A DNA stretch of 64,000 bases from DUPU01 sp050952465. GTDB taxonomy: Bacteria; Bacillota; Dehalobacteriia; Dehalobacteriales; Dehalobacteriaceae. Below are positions 50,786 through 59,692 of this stretch, piece by piece. Positions within the stretch are counted from its first letter, which is position 1, and each line of letters begins with the position of its first letter. The position numbers and the translations under genes are program-made. The DNA is taken from NCBI GenBank assembly GCA_050952465.1, contig JBMNKZ010000005.1, positions 484,510-548,509 of the forward strand. The letters are read 5' to 3'. Below the pieces are notes generated by a model. The model searched no databases and was not told the origin of the DNA. It saw only the letters and a program-made list of their open reading frames with translations.

Positions 50786-52342
50786 TTATTCCTCTTTTTT
50801 ATTTCTTCTTAATGTCGGTTTATTTTTTTTTATTTTTGACTTGGGCATAGGCTTAAAGGCCGGAGCTGGTTTTTCTTTTTGCCTGGTAACATCCTGAGTT
50901 TGTAAGATACTGGGTCTTGTATTTTGAGCCGGTACCGGAGTACGAAAGAGGATAGTTTTTAAGGCTACATAATCAAAAGGAACTAACGGCCATAAATAAG
51001 GCACCCCAAAGGATCTAGTAAACCCTGCAAAAAGTATTAAAGCAGCAGTGCCCAATAATAACCCGGGCAGCTTTAGTACAAAAACCATTACAAGTAAAAA
51101 TATCCGAGCCAAACGATGGGCCATACCTAACTCATAACTAGGTGTGGCAAAAATCGTAGTAGCCGCCACTGCCGTATACATTACCACCTCCGGAGAAAAT
51201 AAGCCTATAGTGACAGCTAAATCACCAATCATTAAGGCAGCAATTAATCCCAAAGAAGTAGTAAGGGGTGAAGGGGTATGAATGGCCGCGATACGAATGA
51301 TATCCACAGCGATTTCTGCGACGATAAATTGCAAAATTAATGGCACTTTCCCTAACTTAGCAGGCCCAATGAATTGTAAGGACTTGGGCAGTATATTTGG
51401 TTCTATGGAAAATAAAAACCAAATGGGTAATAAGAAGACAGAAGCAAATACCGCAATAAATCTTACCCATCTTAAATAAACTCCCACAGTGGGGTTTTGC
51501 CGGTATTCCTCCGCATGCTGCAAATGGTGAAAATAAGTTGTGGGTAAAATAATGATACTGGGGGAGGTATCCACCATAATAAGAATGTGTCCTTCGAAAA
51601 GATGCTGAGCTGCCACATCAGGTCTTTCCGTATAACGTACCTTAGGCAGGGGATTCCAGTAGCTCCCAGGAGTGATTAATTCTTCAACGGACTTTTCTGC
51701 CATAGGCAGCCCATCGATGTCAATGGAGCGAAGCATTTTTTTAATTTCTCCTACCAAATGGGGATTAGCTACATCAGCCAAATAACTAATGCAGATATCG
51801 GACTTTGATCTTCTGCCTACCTGCATTACTTCCATGCGCAAACTTCTGTCCCTAACTCGCCTTCTAACTAATTGTGTATTAAAAACTAATGTTTCCGTAA
51901 AACCGTCTCTAGATCCCCGTACTACCTTTTCCAAATCAGGCTCTTCCGGCCCTCGGGCGGCATATTTACGGATATCGATTAAAATCGCTTCCGGTTCCCC
52001 TTCAATGATCAAAACAGAAAGACCCATGAGCACGGCATCAATAATCTTATCCATCTCTACGGATAGGTCTAATTGGTAGTGGGATAAATGCTCTTTTTTA
52101 AGTTTTTCCAAGGTGTTTGGAACTATCTCCTCCCTTTCTAAAGTGCTTAAATGATTTAAAATTCCCGAAAGCACTTCTGAATCGGGAAAACCTTGAATCA
52201 CAAATAAAGCTGCCTGCTTACCCCCGATGATTATTTCATGACAAAATACATCATAGTTTTCTTCAACACCTAATTGGGTTTTTAGATAATCCAAATTTTT
52301 TCGATAATCTTTAGACAATGTTTTTAATTCTTCACTGTTCAC
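50786..52342 (-). CDS. spoVAF: Stage V sporulation protein AF (GerA-like)
   Basis: GerA/SpoVAF-family membrane protein. A large N-terminal soluble region (SVLIIEGEPEAILIDIRKYAARGPEEPD, GSRDGFTETLVFNTQLVRRRV, HILIMVDTSPSIIILPTTYFHHLQHAEEYRQ) precedes about five C-terminal transmembrane helices and a Lys/Pro-rich tail. In Bacillus it forms a channel with germinant receptors that speeds germination. GTG at 52342 (or 52354) overlaps the spoVAEA end. 518 aa. Confidence 0.93.
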   Translation of the reverse strand: MNSEELKTLSKDYRKNLDYLKTQLGVEENYDVFCHEIIIGGKQAALFVIQGFPDSEVLSGILNHLSTLEREEIVPNTLEKLKKEHLSHYQLDLSVEMDKIIDAVLMGLSVLIIEGEPEAILIDIRKYAARGPEEPDLEKVVRGSRDGFTETLVFNTQLVRRRVRDRSLRMEVMQVGRRSKSDICISYLADVANPHLVGEIKKMLRSIDIDGLPMAEKSVEELITPGSYWNPLPKVRYTERPDVAAQHLFEGHILIMVDTSPSIIILPTTYFHHLQHAEEYRQNPTVGVYLRWVRFIAVFASVFLLPIWFLFSIEPNILPKSLQFIGPAKLGKVPLILQFIVAEIAVDIIRIAAIHTPSPLTTSLGLIAALMIGDLAVTIGLFSPEVVMYTAVAATTIFATPSYELGMAHRLARIFLLVMVFVLKLPGLLLGTAALILFAGFTRSFGVPYLWPLVPFDYVALKTILFRTPVPAQNTRPSILQTQDVTRQKEKPAPAFKPMPKSKIKKNKPTLRRNKKEE

Positions 52343-52913
52343 CTTTAGTACCACTCCTTTTTAGAATAAACTCAATCGCCTGGGTCGTTATTTTTGCACC
52401 CCGGTCATATTTATCCCGGCCATTCATTTTTCCTATATCGCCAATGCCAATTACTGTAGGCACATTTAAGGAATTCAAAACACCTACCGTATCCCCCTCT
52501 AAAACATGGTTGCCCTCTCTTTTCGGTATCCCATGTTTGTCAACTGCACGGTCAACAATTTGTCCGTCCATGGTAATCGCATGTTCAATCCTTATACCTT
52601 GACAGAACTGTGTATTTGAAGCAACTGCAATTACCCCCAGCAGATTAATCTCCGGACTTTTGGCCAGATACTCCAGTGCCATTTCCCCTGATCCTTTATT
52701 CCGACATCCTTTATCATCTAGCATGACCAGAACCGGTTCGGCATGTGCTTCCCTAATTAATTCCACGATTCTTTCCCCACTGATAGGTGTAGGATTACCT
52801 GCAGAGGCTGATATACAACATCCTCCTACTTTTCGGGCAGCAACTTCTACTGTCTTTCGGGCAATTTCATCACCATCCGTGACCACGATTACTTTCCTCT
52901 TATCTTCAGACAT
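52332..52913 (-). CDS. spoVAE: Stage V sporulation protein AEA
   Basis: Soluble SpoVAEA-type protein, 193 aa: KVIVVTDGDEIARKTVEVAARKVGGCCISASAGNPTP, LVMLDDKGCRNKGSGEMAL, GNHVLEGDTVGVLNSLNVPTVIGIGDIGKM. It locates to the forespore side of the inner membrane and aids dipicolinate release on germination (known from Bacillus). It lies 4 nt after spoVAEB. Confidence 0.92.
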   Translation of the reverse strand: MSEDKRKVIVVTDGDEIARKTVEVAARKVGGCCISASAGNPTPISGERIVELIREAHAEPVLVMLDDKGCRNKGSGEMALEYLAKSPEINLLGVIAVASNTQFCQGIRIEHAITMDGQIVDRAVDKHGIPKREGNHVLEGDTVGVLNSLNVPTVIGIGDIGKMNGRDKYDRGAKITTQAIEFILKRSGTKGEQ

Positions 52914-52916
52914 ATC

Positions 52917-53276
52917 TTATCCTTGAGGGGTAAAGATCAGGGCAATCAAATAACTGAAAATAATTGCCGCCCCAATTCCTACGGCTGTAGCCTCAATACC
53001 TCCACTTAAGACCCCCATTAATCCTTTGGTCTTAGCACCTTCAATGGCTCCTTGGGCTAAAGCATGTCCAAATCCGCTTAAAGGGATTGTTGCCCCTGTT
53101 CCTCCTATATCAATTAAGGGCTGGTATAAACCTAGGGAACTTAAAATACTGCCTCCTACTACAAAGCCTACCAAGATATGAGTAGGTGTCACGGAAAATG
53201 GAGTTAAATCCATTATCAATTGACCAATAAGACAAATCGTACCGCCTATTAAAAATGCCATCATTATTTCTTGCAA
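52917..53276 (-). CDS. spoVAEB: Stage V sporulation protein AEB
   Basis: 119-aa membrane protein of the SpoVAC/SpoVAEB family with about three to four helices (FLIGGTICLIGQLIMDLT, THILVGFVVGGSILSSLGLY, GFGHALAQGAIEGAKTKGLMGVLSGG). It is part of the dipicolinic-acid channel. It shares the PLSGFGHALAQGAI motif with SpoVAC's PITGFANAIVASALE, showing common descent. 16 nt after spoVAD. Confidence 0.93.
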   Translation of the reverse strand: MQEIMMAFLIGGTICLIGQLIMDLTPFSVTPTHILVGFVVGGSILSSLGLYQPLIDIGGTGATIPLSGFGHALAQGAIEGAKTKGLMGVLSGGIEATAVGIGAAIIFSYLIALIFTPQG

Positions 53277-53292
53277 ACCAAATCCCCCTTAC

Positions 53293-54300
53293 CTAAGAAA
53301 AATTTTCTATCACTACGGCATGAGCAATACCGGGAATTGACTCACCTTGTAGAACAGTGATAGGACTTAATAAAGCTCCCGTCCCTACCACCATAACTTT
53401 TTTATATTTACCTGCTTTCATACTATGCAGAAGATAACCGCTTGTCACCACCGCCGAACAACCACAACCACTGCCTCCTGCATGGGTATCTTGGGAAGGA
53501 TCAAAGATTAATAAACCACAGTCCGAATATTTGTTGCCTAATATATAACCCTCTTTCTCTATTAATTGCTGGGCGAGAGTCTTTCCCATAAATGCTAAAT
53601 CACCTGTAATAATTAAATCAAAATCATCCGGTGTGGTATTAGTATCCTTAAAATGCCTGATGATTGTATCAACAGCGGCTGGTGCCATAGCTGAGCCCAT
53701 ATCATTTTGATCTTTAATTCCAAAATCAACTACCTTGCCTACCGTAGCCTTGGTAATCCGTAAACCCCTTTCCCCTTGGGAAAGAATGACAGCCCCTGAC
53801 CCGGTTACTGTCCACTGAGCAGTTAACGGTCTTTGAGTGCCCAACTCTGTAGGAAAACGGTATTGCCGTTCTGCTGTTTCATGATGACTGGAAACAGCCC
53901 CAATTACGTTTTGGGCAAAACCCCCATCAATCAATACTGAGCCCAATATTAAACTTTCCGCCATCGTAGAACATGCTCCATATAAACCGAGAAATGGTAT
54001 ACCTAAGTTTCTTGCAGCAAAATTTGCAGAAATAGTTTGATTAAGCAAATCACCAGCTAAGAAAAAATCTATATCCTTTTCTTGAAGGTTAGTTTTTTTT
54101 AAAGCTATACTAACTGCTTCCTGAAGAATTTTCATTTCAGCTTTTTCCCAAGATTTTTCCCCAAATAAGTTATCCTTTAAAACTAAATCAAATGTCTGTT
54201 TCAAAGGGCCTTCTCCTTCTTTTGGCCCCACCACCGTTGCCGAGGAAAGAATTAAAGGAGGATGAGAAAAAATGATCGTTTGTTTTCCTACTCGCTTCAT
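53293..54300 (-). CDS. spoVAD: Stage V sporulation protein AD
   Basis: Thiolase-fold dipicolinic-acid-binding protein of the SpoVA channel. 335 aa with the key blocks FAARNLGIPFLGLYGACSTMAESLILG (Cys of the pocket), SSHHETAERQYRFPTELGTQRPLTAQWTVTGSGA, and DTHAGGSGCGCSAVVTSGYLL. These residues line the DPA pocket in the Bacillus structure. It follows spoVAC by 13 nt. Confidence 0.96.
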   Translation of the reverse strand: MKRVGKQTIIFSHPPLILSSATVVGPKEGEGPLKQTFDLVLKDNLFGEKSWEKAEMKILQEAVSIALKKTNLQEKDIDFFLAGDLLNQTISANFAARNLGIPFLGLYGACSTMAESLILGSVLIDGGFAQNVIGAVSSHHETAERQYRFPTELGTQRPLTAQWTVTGSGAVILSQGERGLRITKATVGKVVDFGIKDQNDMGSAMAPAAVDTIIRHFKDTNTTPDDFDLIITGDLAFMGKTLAQQLIEKEGYILGNKYSDCGLLIFDPSQDTHAGGSGCGCSAVVTSGYLLHSMKAGKYKKVMVVGTGALLSPITVLQGESIPGIAHAVVIENFS

Positions 54301-54313
54301 GCCATCTCCCTAA

Positions 54314-54796
54314 CTATCTAAATAAAAAGATAAGTGCAATAATAGCTGAAGAAAAAATGCCGTAAACCAATACCGGGCCGGCAATGGTGAACATTTTTGT
54401 CGCTACGCCGAAAATATATCCTTCTCTTTTCCATTCAAGAGCTGAGGCTACAATGGCATTGGCAAAGCCGGTAATCGGAATAATAGAACCTGCCCCGGCA
54501 AACTTCCCCAGGTTATCATAAATACCAAAACCGGTTAATAAGGTTCCAATAAAAATCATAAAAACAACTGTTGCTGTCCCTGCATCCTGTGTGGTTAATC
54601 CAATTTGCATAAATTGGTTAAAAAAGATTTGAGCCAAGGCGCAAATAAAACCTCCTACACTAAAAGCTGCTAAAGCATTTCTGATTAGAGGAGGACTAGG
54701 CCTTAAGCTGTTCACCATTTTTTGATATTCTTGTTTCCGGTTTTCCTGCCCTGTATTATGTATCTTGTCTTTCAGCCTAATTCCCTTATGAACCAA
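54314..54796 (-). CDS. spoVAC: Stage V sporulation protein AC
   Basis: Integral membrane channel protein for Ca-DPA. 160 aa with QEYQKMVNSLRPSPPLIRNALAAFSVGGFICALAQIFF at the start and SIIPITGFANAIVASALEWKREGYIFGVATKMFTIAGPVLVYG. The TTG start follows GGTGA; the exact start is uncertain because the first 20 residues are variable. It is the first gene of the spoVA operon; spoVAA and spoVAB are absent, as in most Clostridia. Confidence 0.93.
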   Translation of the reverse strand: MVHKGIRLKDKIHNTGQENRKQEYQKMVNSLRPSPPLIRNALAAFSVGGFICALAQIFFNQFMQIGLTTQDAGTATVVFMIFIGTLLTGFGIYDNLGKFAGAGSIIPITGFANAIVASALEWKREGYIFGVATKMFTIAGPVLVYGIFSSAIIALIFLFR

Positions 54797-54823
54797 TTAC
54801 TTTCACCATACTTTGTTTTTAAT

Positions 54824-54853
54824 TATTATTGCCAACATATTCCACTGATATTC
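54824..54853 (-). promoter_or_regulatory. Possible SigG promoter of the spoVA operon
   Basis: GAATA (54849-54853) and AATAATA (54824-54830) are separated by 18 bases. This fits the Bacillus SigG consensus (GHATR, 18, CATNHTA) except for the first -10 base. The predicted start is about 20 nt before spoVAC, and spoVA is SigG-dependent in Bacillus. Confidence 0.45.
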
Positions 54854-54885
54854 TTATGGCCGCTGTCAAAAAGTTCAGAATTACA

Positions 54886-54911
54886 GTAAAAAAGCGCTGA
54901 GCCGCGCTTTA
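54886..54911 (-). terminator. Intrinsic terminator after dodecin
   Basis: AAAGCGC-GGCTCA-GCGCTTT is followed by T6 on the minus strand, 34 nt after the dodecin stop. Confidence 0.9.
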
Positions 54912-54944
54912 TTACAGGTCTTATTTAAAATTAATATTAAACAA

Positions 54945-55139
54945 TTAATCTGAATAGGCGACTTTCACGTTCGCCTTGTATTCCACTAAATTTCCATCGG
55001 AAACACCGGCCGTCAGATTATAAACCTCTACCCCGGTGATATTTGGTATCGTCATGGAAGCTTGTTTCACAGCTTGTTTCACGGCATCATTCCAATTATG
55101 GTTAGACTCACCTATTAGCTCAATCACCTTAACCTGCAT
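54945..55139 (-). CDS. Dodecin family flavin-binding protein
   Basis: 64 aa, the usual size. VIELIGESNHNWNDAVKQAVKQASMTIPNITGVEVYN matches the dodecin fold, a dodecamer that stores flavin (or CoA) between subunits. The dimethylisoalloxazine-stacking Trp is present in NWNDAV. AAGGGAGG lies 7 nt before the ATG. It stands as a single gene between sigF and spoVA. Confidence 0.92.
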   Translation of the reverse strand: MQVKVIELIGESNHNWNDAVKQAVKQASMTIPNITGVEVYNLTAGVSDGNLVEYKANVKVAYSD

Positions 55140-55218
55140 GATAGACCTCCCTTAAATAATATTTAACACATTTATATTTCCCGATGAGATTATTGCTTAT
55201 ACAAAAATACTAAATAAA

Positions 55219-55250
55219 TCAAAAAAGGACATTCCAGAAAGGACTGTCCT
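55219..55250 (-). terminator. Intrinsic terminator after sigF
   Basis: AGGACA...TGTCCT with extra inner pairs (GTCC/GGAA region) is followed by T6 on the minus strand, right after the sigF stop. Confidence 0.8.
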
Positions 55251-55256
55251 AAATAC

Positions 55257-56033
55257 TTACTTGTTTTCACTTAATAATAGCCTGATTTGTTTTAAGGCTT
55301 GGCGTTCTAGTCGGGATACCTGTACCTGAGAAATGCCTAACTTTTCTGCTACTTCCATCTGTGTCCGATCATGGAAGAAGCGCATTAAAATTATTTGCTT
55401 ATACCTTGCCGGTAATTTGCTTAAGACATCTTTTAATAAAAGTTTGTTAAACCATACTTCATCAGTTTCACTTTCCGTTGCCAATTGATCCAGAATAAAT
55501 ATGGGATCTCCTTCATCTTGAAAAACTGTTTCATGAATAGATGTGGGCATTTGAACGGCTTCCAAGGAATTTACAATTTCTTCAACAGAAACATCTAGAT
55601 CCTCCGCTAATTCGTTAATGGTTGGTTCTCTACCTAATTCTTTAGTTAACTTTTCCCTTGATTTATAAATACGTCCGGCTAATTCCTTGTAAGACCTACT
55701 CACTTTTACTGGATTATCATCTCTAATAAAACGACGAATTTCTCCAATAATCATGGGTACGGCATAGGTGGAAAACTTAACTTCAAAAGAAGGATCAAAT
55801 TTATCAATGGCTTTCATCAGTCCGATAGTGCCAATTTGAAATAAGTCCTCCAACTCGTAGCCCCTATTTTGAAATCTATGTACCATATTAAAGACTAACT
55901 TCAAATTGCAATTGATTAAACGTTCCCGCGCCAGGCTATCCCCTTGTCTGCATTTTTCAAGTAGAATTTTAGTTTCCGTTTCAGACAACAGAGGAAAACG
56001 CGGAAGGTTCATTTCCGACAGCCTCTGTTTCAT
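55257..56033 (-). CDS. sigF: RNA polymerase sigma-F factor (SpoIIAC)
   Basis: First forespore-specific sigma factor. 258 aa with region 2 (YELEDLFQIGTIGLMKAIDKFDPSFEVKFSTYAVPMIIGEIRRF split over the core-binding and -10 recognition helices), region 3 (VSRSYKELAGRIYKSREKL) and region 4 (LPARYKQIILMRFFHDRTQMEVAEKLGISQVQVSRLE). The order spoIIAA-spoIIAB-sigF is conserved. It is held inactive by SpoIIAB until SpoIIAA is dephosphorylated. Confidence 0.97.
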   Translation of the reverse strand: MKQRLSEMNLPRFPLLSETETKILLEKCRQGDSLARERLINCNLKLVFNMVHRFQNRGYELEDLFQIGTIGLMKAIDKFDPSFEVKFSTYAVPMIIGEIRRFIRDDNPVKVSRSYKELAGRIYKSREKLTKELGREPTINELAEDLDVSVEEIVNSLEAVQMPTSIHETVFQDEGDPIFILDQLATESETDEVWFNKLLLKDVLSKLPARYKQIILMRFFHDRTQMEVAEKLGISQVQVSRLERQALKQIRLLLSENK

Positions 56034-56041
56034 TTTACCAC

Positions 56042-56479
56042 CTAACTTTCCTGCCGGGATTCCAGATTTTTTGACATGATTACTTTTGTGCCCATATTTG
56101 GTTCCGACTTGACTTCCAGTTTATCCATAAATGATTGCATAAAGACAAAACCTAATCCCATACGTTCATTATCAGTGGTAAACGATGGCTGTAAAGCTTC
56201 TTCAACATCGGCAATACCTACCCCATAATCGGAAACAGTAATAATTAATTTATCCTGATAGCATTCTACTTCCAATTCCACAATGTTTTCCGGGTCATTT
56301 TCATAACCGTGGATAATAGCATTAGACACCGCCTCAGAAACGGCAACTTTTAACTCGTCTAAATCGCTGATGGTCATATCTAACTGGGCGGCAATAGTAG
56401 CTACCAGTACCCTGGCCAAAGAAACGTTTTCCGGTAAGCTATTAAATTGTATTTTTACTATATTTTTTGGTTTCTCCAT
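56042..56479 (-). CDS. spoIIAB: Anti-sigma F factor SpoIIAB
   Basis: GHKL-type protein kinase that binds SigF and phosphorylates SpoIIAA. 145 aa with the N box (VSEAVSNAIIHGYEND), G1 box (VSDYGVGIADVEEA) and G2 region (ERMGLGFVFMQSFMDKLEV). It lies 8 nt before sigF and 13 nt after spoIIAA. Confidence 0.97.
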   Translation of the reverse strand: MEKPKNIVKIQFNSLPENVSLARVLVATIAAQLDMTISDLDELKVAVSEAVSNAIIHGYENDPENIVELEVECYQDKLIITVSDYGVGIADVEEALQPSFTTDNERMGLGFVFMQSFMDKLEVKSEPNMGTKVIMSKNLESRQES

Positions 56480-56492
56480 CTATTATTCCCCC

Positions 56493-56834
56493 TCAAGAAC
56501 TTGTCCCAGTATGAGCATCATTTGCCTTTTGCCGGATTTCCATGATTCGGCTAAGACCGGACAGTTCTAAGATTTTTCCTATTTGCTCATTTACGCCGGA
56601 AATTTTAACTGTACCTCCTATTTCCGCCAGACGTTTATATCTGCCTAATATAACTCCCAAACCGGAGCTGTCAATAAAACTCACTTGGGAAAAATCAAAA
56701 ATTAGGTGACGTGCTTGAGTCATATCTAATTTTTTGTCTAATTCTCCCCGGAAATTTGCTGCCACTGAAAGATCCAGTTCTCCATCAACTTTGACGTATA
56801 GCTTGTCCTTGTCAGATTTAAAATCCAGTTTCAC
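56493..56834 (-). CDS. spoIIAA: Anti-sigma F factor antagonist SpoIIAA
   Basis: STAS-domain protein that frees SigF when unphosphorylated. The phosphorylated Ser sits in VSFIDSSGLGVILGRYKRL. GTG at 56834 follows GGGGGG by 6 nt and gives 113 aa, near the normal 117; the frame to 56861 adds nine unconserved residues. A SigH-like promoter lies just upstream, as expected for spoIIA. Confidence 0.96.
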   Translation of the reverse strand: MKLDFKSDKDKLYVKVDGELDLSVAANFRGELDKKLDMTQARHLIFDFSQVSFIDSSGLGVILGRYKRLAEIGGTVKISGVNEQIGKILELSGLSRIMEIRQKANDAHTGTSS

Positions 56835-56864
56835 AAACAGCCCCCCATTACCAATTTTCACATC

Positions 56865-56894
56865 TATTTCTACTATTTAACTAAAATATCCTGC
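56865..56894 (-). promoter_or_regulatory. SigH-type promoter of the spoIIA operon
   Basis: GCAGGATAT (56886-56894) and GTAGAAATA (56865-56873) with a 12-base spacer match the SigH consensus (RnAGGAWWW / RNNGAATWW) with one mismatch. The predicted start lies about 25 nt before spoIIAA. Confidence 0.6.
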
Positions 56895-56937
56895 TGCAAA
56901 AGAAAACAAATACTGTCGTTACCTGTCATAAATACAT

Positions 56938-56965
56938 AAATAGGGCTGCATGATATGCAGCCCTG
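56938..56965 (-). terminator. Hairpin between dacF and spoIIAA, probable terminator
   Basis: A 10-bp perfect stem (AGGGCTGCAT / ATGCAGCCCT, 56942-56964) is followed by TATTTATG on the minus strand. The T-run is weak, so termination may be partial, allowing some dacF read-through. The hairpin precedes the SigH promoter. Confidence 0.6.
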
Positions 56966-57089
56966 CAACCTATTTCATGTCCTTACAGCCCTCTATAACC
57001 ATTTACAACCACGTGCCTACAATAAATATCCTCAATTCGCTATTTTACATGCTTAGGGGTTACATATTATGCATCCCTAATTGTAATTA

Positions 57090-58244
57090 TTATTTCTCGG
57101 CCAGCAGGACTTGATCCAGCATTTTCTTTATTTGCCGCCCGAAACTCCCCCGATCAACATCGTTTACAGCAATTAAATCAACAGTTTCCAAGGGTGTGCC
57201 ATTTTTCAGCACCGTAATTTCCCCGAGTTTTGTACCTTTTTTTATAGGAGCAGTCATAAATTCAGAAACTTTAATTTCTGTGGTAAGATTAATCTCTTCC
57301 CCTTTCTTCTTGGTTGCTCCCACATTTTTAGCGGCTACCAAATCTACTTGATCGACTTCCCCCTTGCCGATATCCAAGGAAGTTATTTTATCTCCTTTTT
57401 TATAAATTGAAGCAAATTCAAATTGATTAAAACCATAGTTTAATAACTTCATCGACTCCGTAAAATGTCCGTTAGTTACACCTACTCCTAATACCACCCC
57501 GATTAATCTTAACCCATCTCTTTCTGCGGTGCTGACTAAATTTCTTTTGGCGATAGATGTGGAACCAGTTTTCATCCCATCGCAACCGTCATACCATTTT
57601 AAGAGTCGGTTAGTATTCCATAATTTTAAGGGCTTAGGTTCCGGGCGAAAGTCATATTCATAAATGGAGGTATATTCCAAAAACTTTGGTACATTTAAGG
57701 CATATAACGCTAACTTTGCCATATCTTCCGCGGTGGTATAATGGTTATCATCATGGAGTCCATGACAATTGGTAAAATTTGTTCCCTTCATGCCCAATTC
57801 CTTGGCTTTAGCATTCATCATATCAATAAATGCCTCATTGGAACCGGCTAGAAATTCACCTACAGCTGTGCTGGCATCATTACCTGAGCCCACAGAAATG
57901 GCAATTAGCATTTCATGAAGCGTGCGGGTTTCTCCGGGGTAAAGGTATACTTGAGATCCGCCCATGCTGGCGGCATATTCACTGGTAGATACTTGATCTT
58001 CCAGATTAGCTCTTCCTTCCTCTATCGCCTCTAGTGCCAGTACCATTGTCATAATTTTAGTGATACTGGCGGGATACCATTTTTTATCGGCATTTTGGGC
58101 ATAAAGTACTTCACCTGACACACCGTCTACTAGGATACAGGCCTCTCCTTTGATATTTAGTTGAGTAGCCAAAGATACCGGTGCTAAAGCAAATAACAGC
58201 ACAAAAATTGTTATGGCAGATAAAATTATTTTCTTCTGCATCAT
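57090..58244 (-). CDS. dacF: D-alanyl-D-alanine carboxypeptidase DacF
   Basis: S11-family peptidase, 384 aa, secreted by a signal peptide (about 1-27). Motifs are PASITK (SxxK), SGND (SxN) and KTG in DGMKTGSTSIAKRNLV, followed by a beta-rich C-terminal domain and an amphipathic tail (GRQIKKMLDQVLL). The position just before spoIIAA-AB-sigF is the classical dacF locus. It modifies peptidoglycan, in Bacillus in the forespore. Confidence 0.94.
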   Translation of the reverse strand: MMQKKIILSAITIFVLLFALAPVSLATQLNIKGEACILVDGVSGEVLYAQNADKKWYPASITKIMTMVLALEAIEEGRANLEDQVSTSEYAASMGGSQVYLYPGETRTLHEMLIAISVGSGNDASTAVGEFLAGSNEAFIDMMNAKAKELGMKGTNFTNCHGLHDDNHYTTAEDMAKLALYALNVPKFLEYTSIYEYDFRPEPKPLKLWNTNRLLKWYDGCDGMKTGSTSIAKRNLVSTAERDGLRLIGVVLGVGVTNGHFTESMKLLNYGFNQFEFASIYKKGDKITSLDIGKGEVDQVDLVAAKNVGATKKKGEEINLTTEIKVSEFMTAPIKKGTKLGEITVLKNGTPLETVDLIAVNDVDRGSFGRQIKKMLDQVLLAEK

Positions 58245-58310
58245 CTTTTCCTCCTTAGGTTGTCCTAATAAATCTTTATTAAATCTTATGGAAAAGATGG
58301 GTTAGTTATT

Positions 58311-58342
58311 CATAAAAAAATGCTTTTTGGAAAAACATTTTA
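58311..58342 (-). terminator. Intrinsic terminator after the pdp gene
   Basis: AAATG-TTTTT...AAAAAG-CATTT is followed by T7 on the minus strand, about 30 nt after the stop. Confidence 0.75.
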
Positions 58343-58370
58343 CCTATGGCTTAATCCAAGCTTAATTAAG

Positions 58371-59680
58371 CTAATCTAAAACTAATTTGTAGATTAAGGG
58401 TTCTGGTTCTTTCTTTATCACCGCACAATTAATTGAACTTCTTAACATATCTCTTCCTACATCCGCCCGATTTTCATCATTAGCGTGGATCATGGCAATA
58501 GTTTCTCCTTTTCTCACCCGATCCCCGGTCTTTTTATAAAAGACAATGCCTACTCCCGGGTCGATTACATCTTCTTTCTTTTCCCTGCCGGCTCCCAGTT
58601 TCATCGCAGCAAGACCGACAGCCTCTGTATTGATTGCACTGATATAACCATCCTGATCGGAGATGAGGGAAAGACGGAACTGGGCTTTCGGCAGTAGTTC
58701 CTCATCGTCTATCACTCGGGGATCTCCTTTTTGGGCGATAATTAATTCCTTGAATTTTTGTAAACCAGAGCCGTCATCTAAATGGGTTGCTGCCATTTCT
58801 TCTCCTTCATCGATATGAGAAACCTTTCCGGAAAGCCAAAGAGTAATACCGGCTAGATTAATACAAAGCTTTCGTACATCTTTTGGCCCTTTTCCCTTTA
58901 AAACATTAATGGCTTCTCTAACCTCCAAGGCATTTCCCACAGCATTTCCTAGGGGTTGGTCCATACCCGTTAGTACCGCAGCGGTCTTTTTTCCCATGCT
59001 TTCTCCAATGCCAACCATAATTCTGGCTAGGCTTTCTGCCTGCTCCTGGGTTTTCATAAAGGCACCGGAGCCGCATTTTACATCTAAGACAATTATATCC
59101 CCACCGGCAGCTATTTTTTTAGACATAATACTTGCGGCAATTAAGGGAATGGAATCTACCGTAGCGGTGACATCTCTTAAAGCATAAAGCTTCTTATCTG
59201 CGGGAACGAGACTTAACGTCTGGCCAATGATGGCGAGACCAATGGATTGAACATTGCTCATGAACTCTTCCTTGGACAAATCAATACAGAATCCAGGAAT
59301 GGATTCCAGCTTATCTAAGGTGCCCCCTGTATGTCCCAAGCCTCTCCCGGACATTTTCGCTGCCTTGATGCCTAAAGATGCTAGTAAGGGAATCAAGACT
59401 AAGCTAGTTTTAATCCCCCACCCCGCCGGTACTGTGTTTATCGCCTTTAATGCCAAGTAGTCCTTTTAAATCGACTGTTTCCCCCGGAATTAATCATGGC
59501 TTCCGTTAAATAAACAGTTTCTTTTAAGGTTAACCCTTGAAAATAAATAGCCATCAGTAATGCTGCGGTCTGATAATCAGGTATCAGCTCGTTGGTTAAC
59601 CCTCTTACCCAAAAAGAGATTTCATCTCTGGTCAGTTCTGTACCATTTTTCTTTTTATCAATAATATCATACATGTGCAT
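58371..59680 (-). pseudogene. pdp: Pyrimidine-nucleoside phosphorylase with two +1 frameshifts
   Basis: Cleaves uridine or thymidine phosphorolytically. The N-terminal part (DIIDKKKNGTELTRDEISFWVRGL) is in one frame. Extra bases in C5 at 59481-59485 and AA at 59412-59413 break the glycine-rich phosphate loop, which after correction reads GIKGDKHSTGGVGDKTSLVLIPLLASLG. The remaining frame gives KMSGRGLGHTGGTLDKLES, DVKCGSGAFM and a C-terminal domain ending VIKKEPEPLIYKLVLD. Otherwise the gene is complete (about 435 aa) and has its ribosome site. It lies 12 nt after deoB; both serve nucleoside salvage. Confidence 0.9.
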
Positions 59681-59692
59681 TGGAACACCTTC

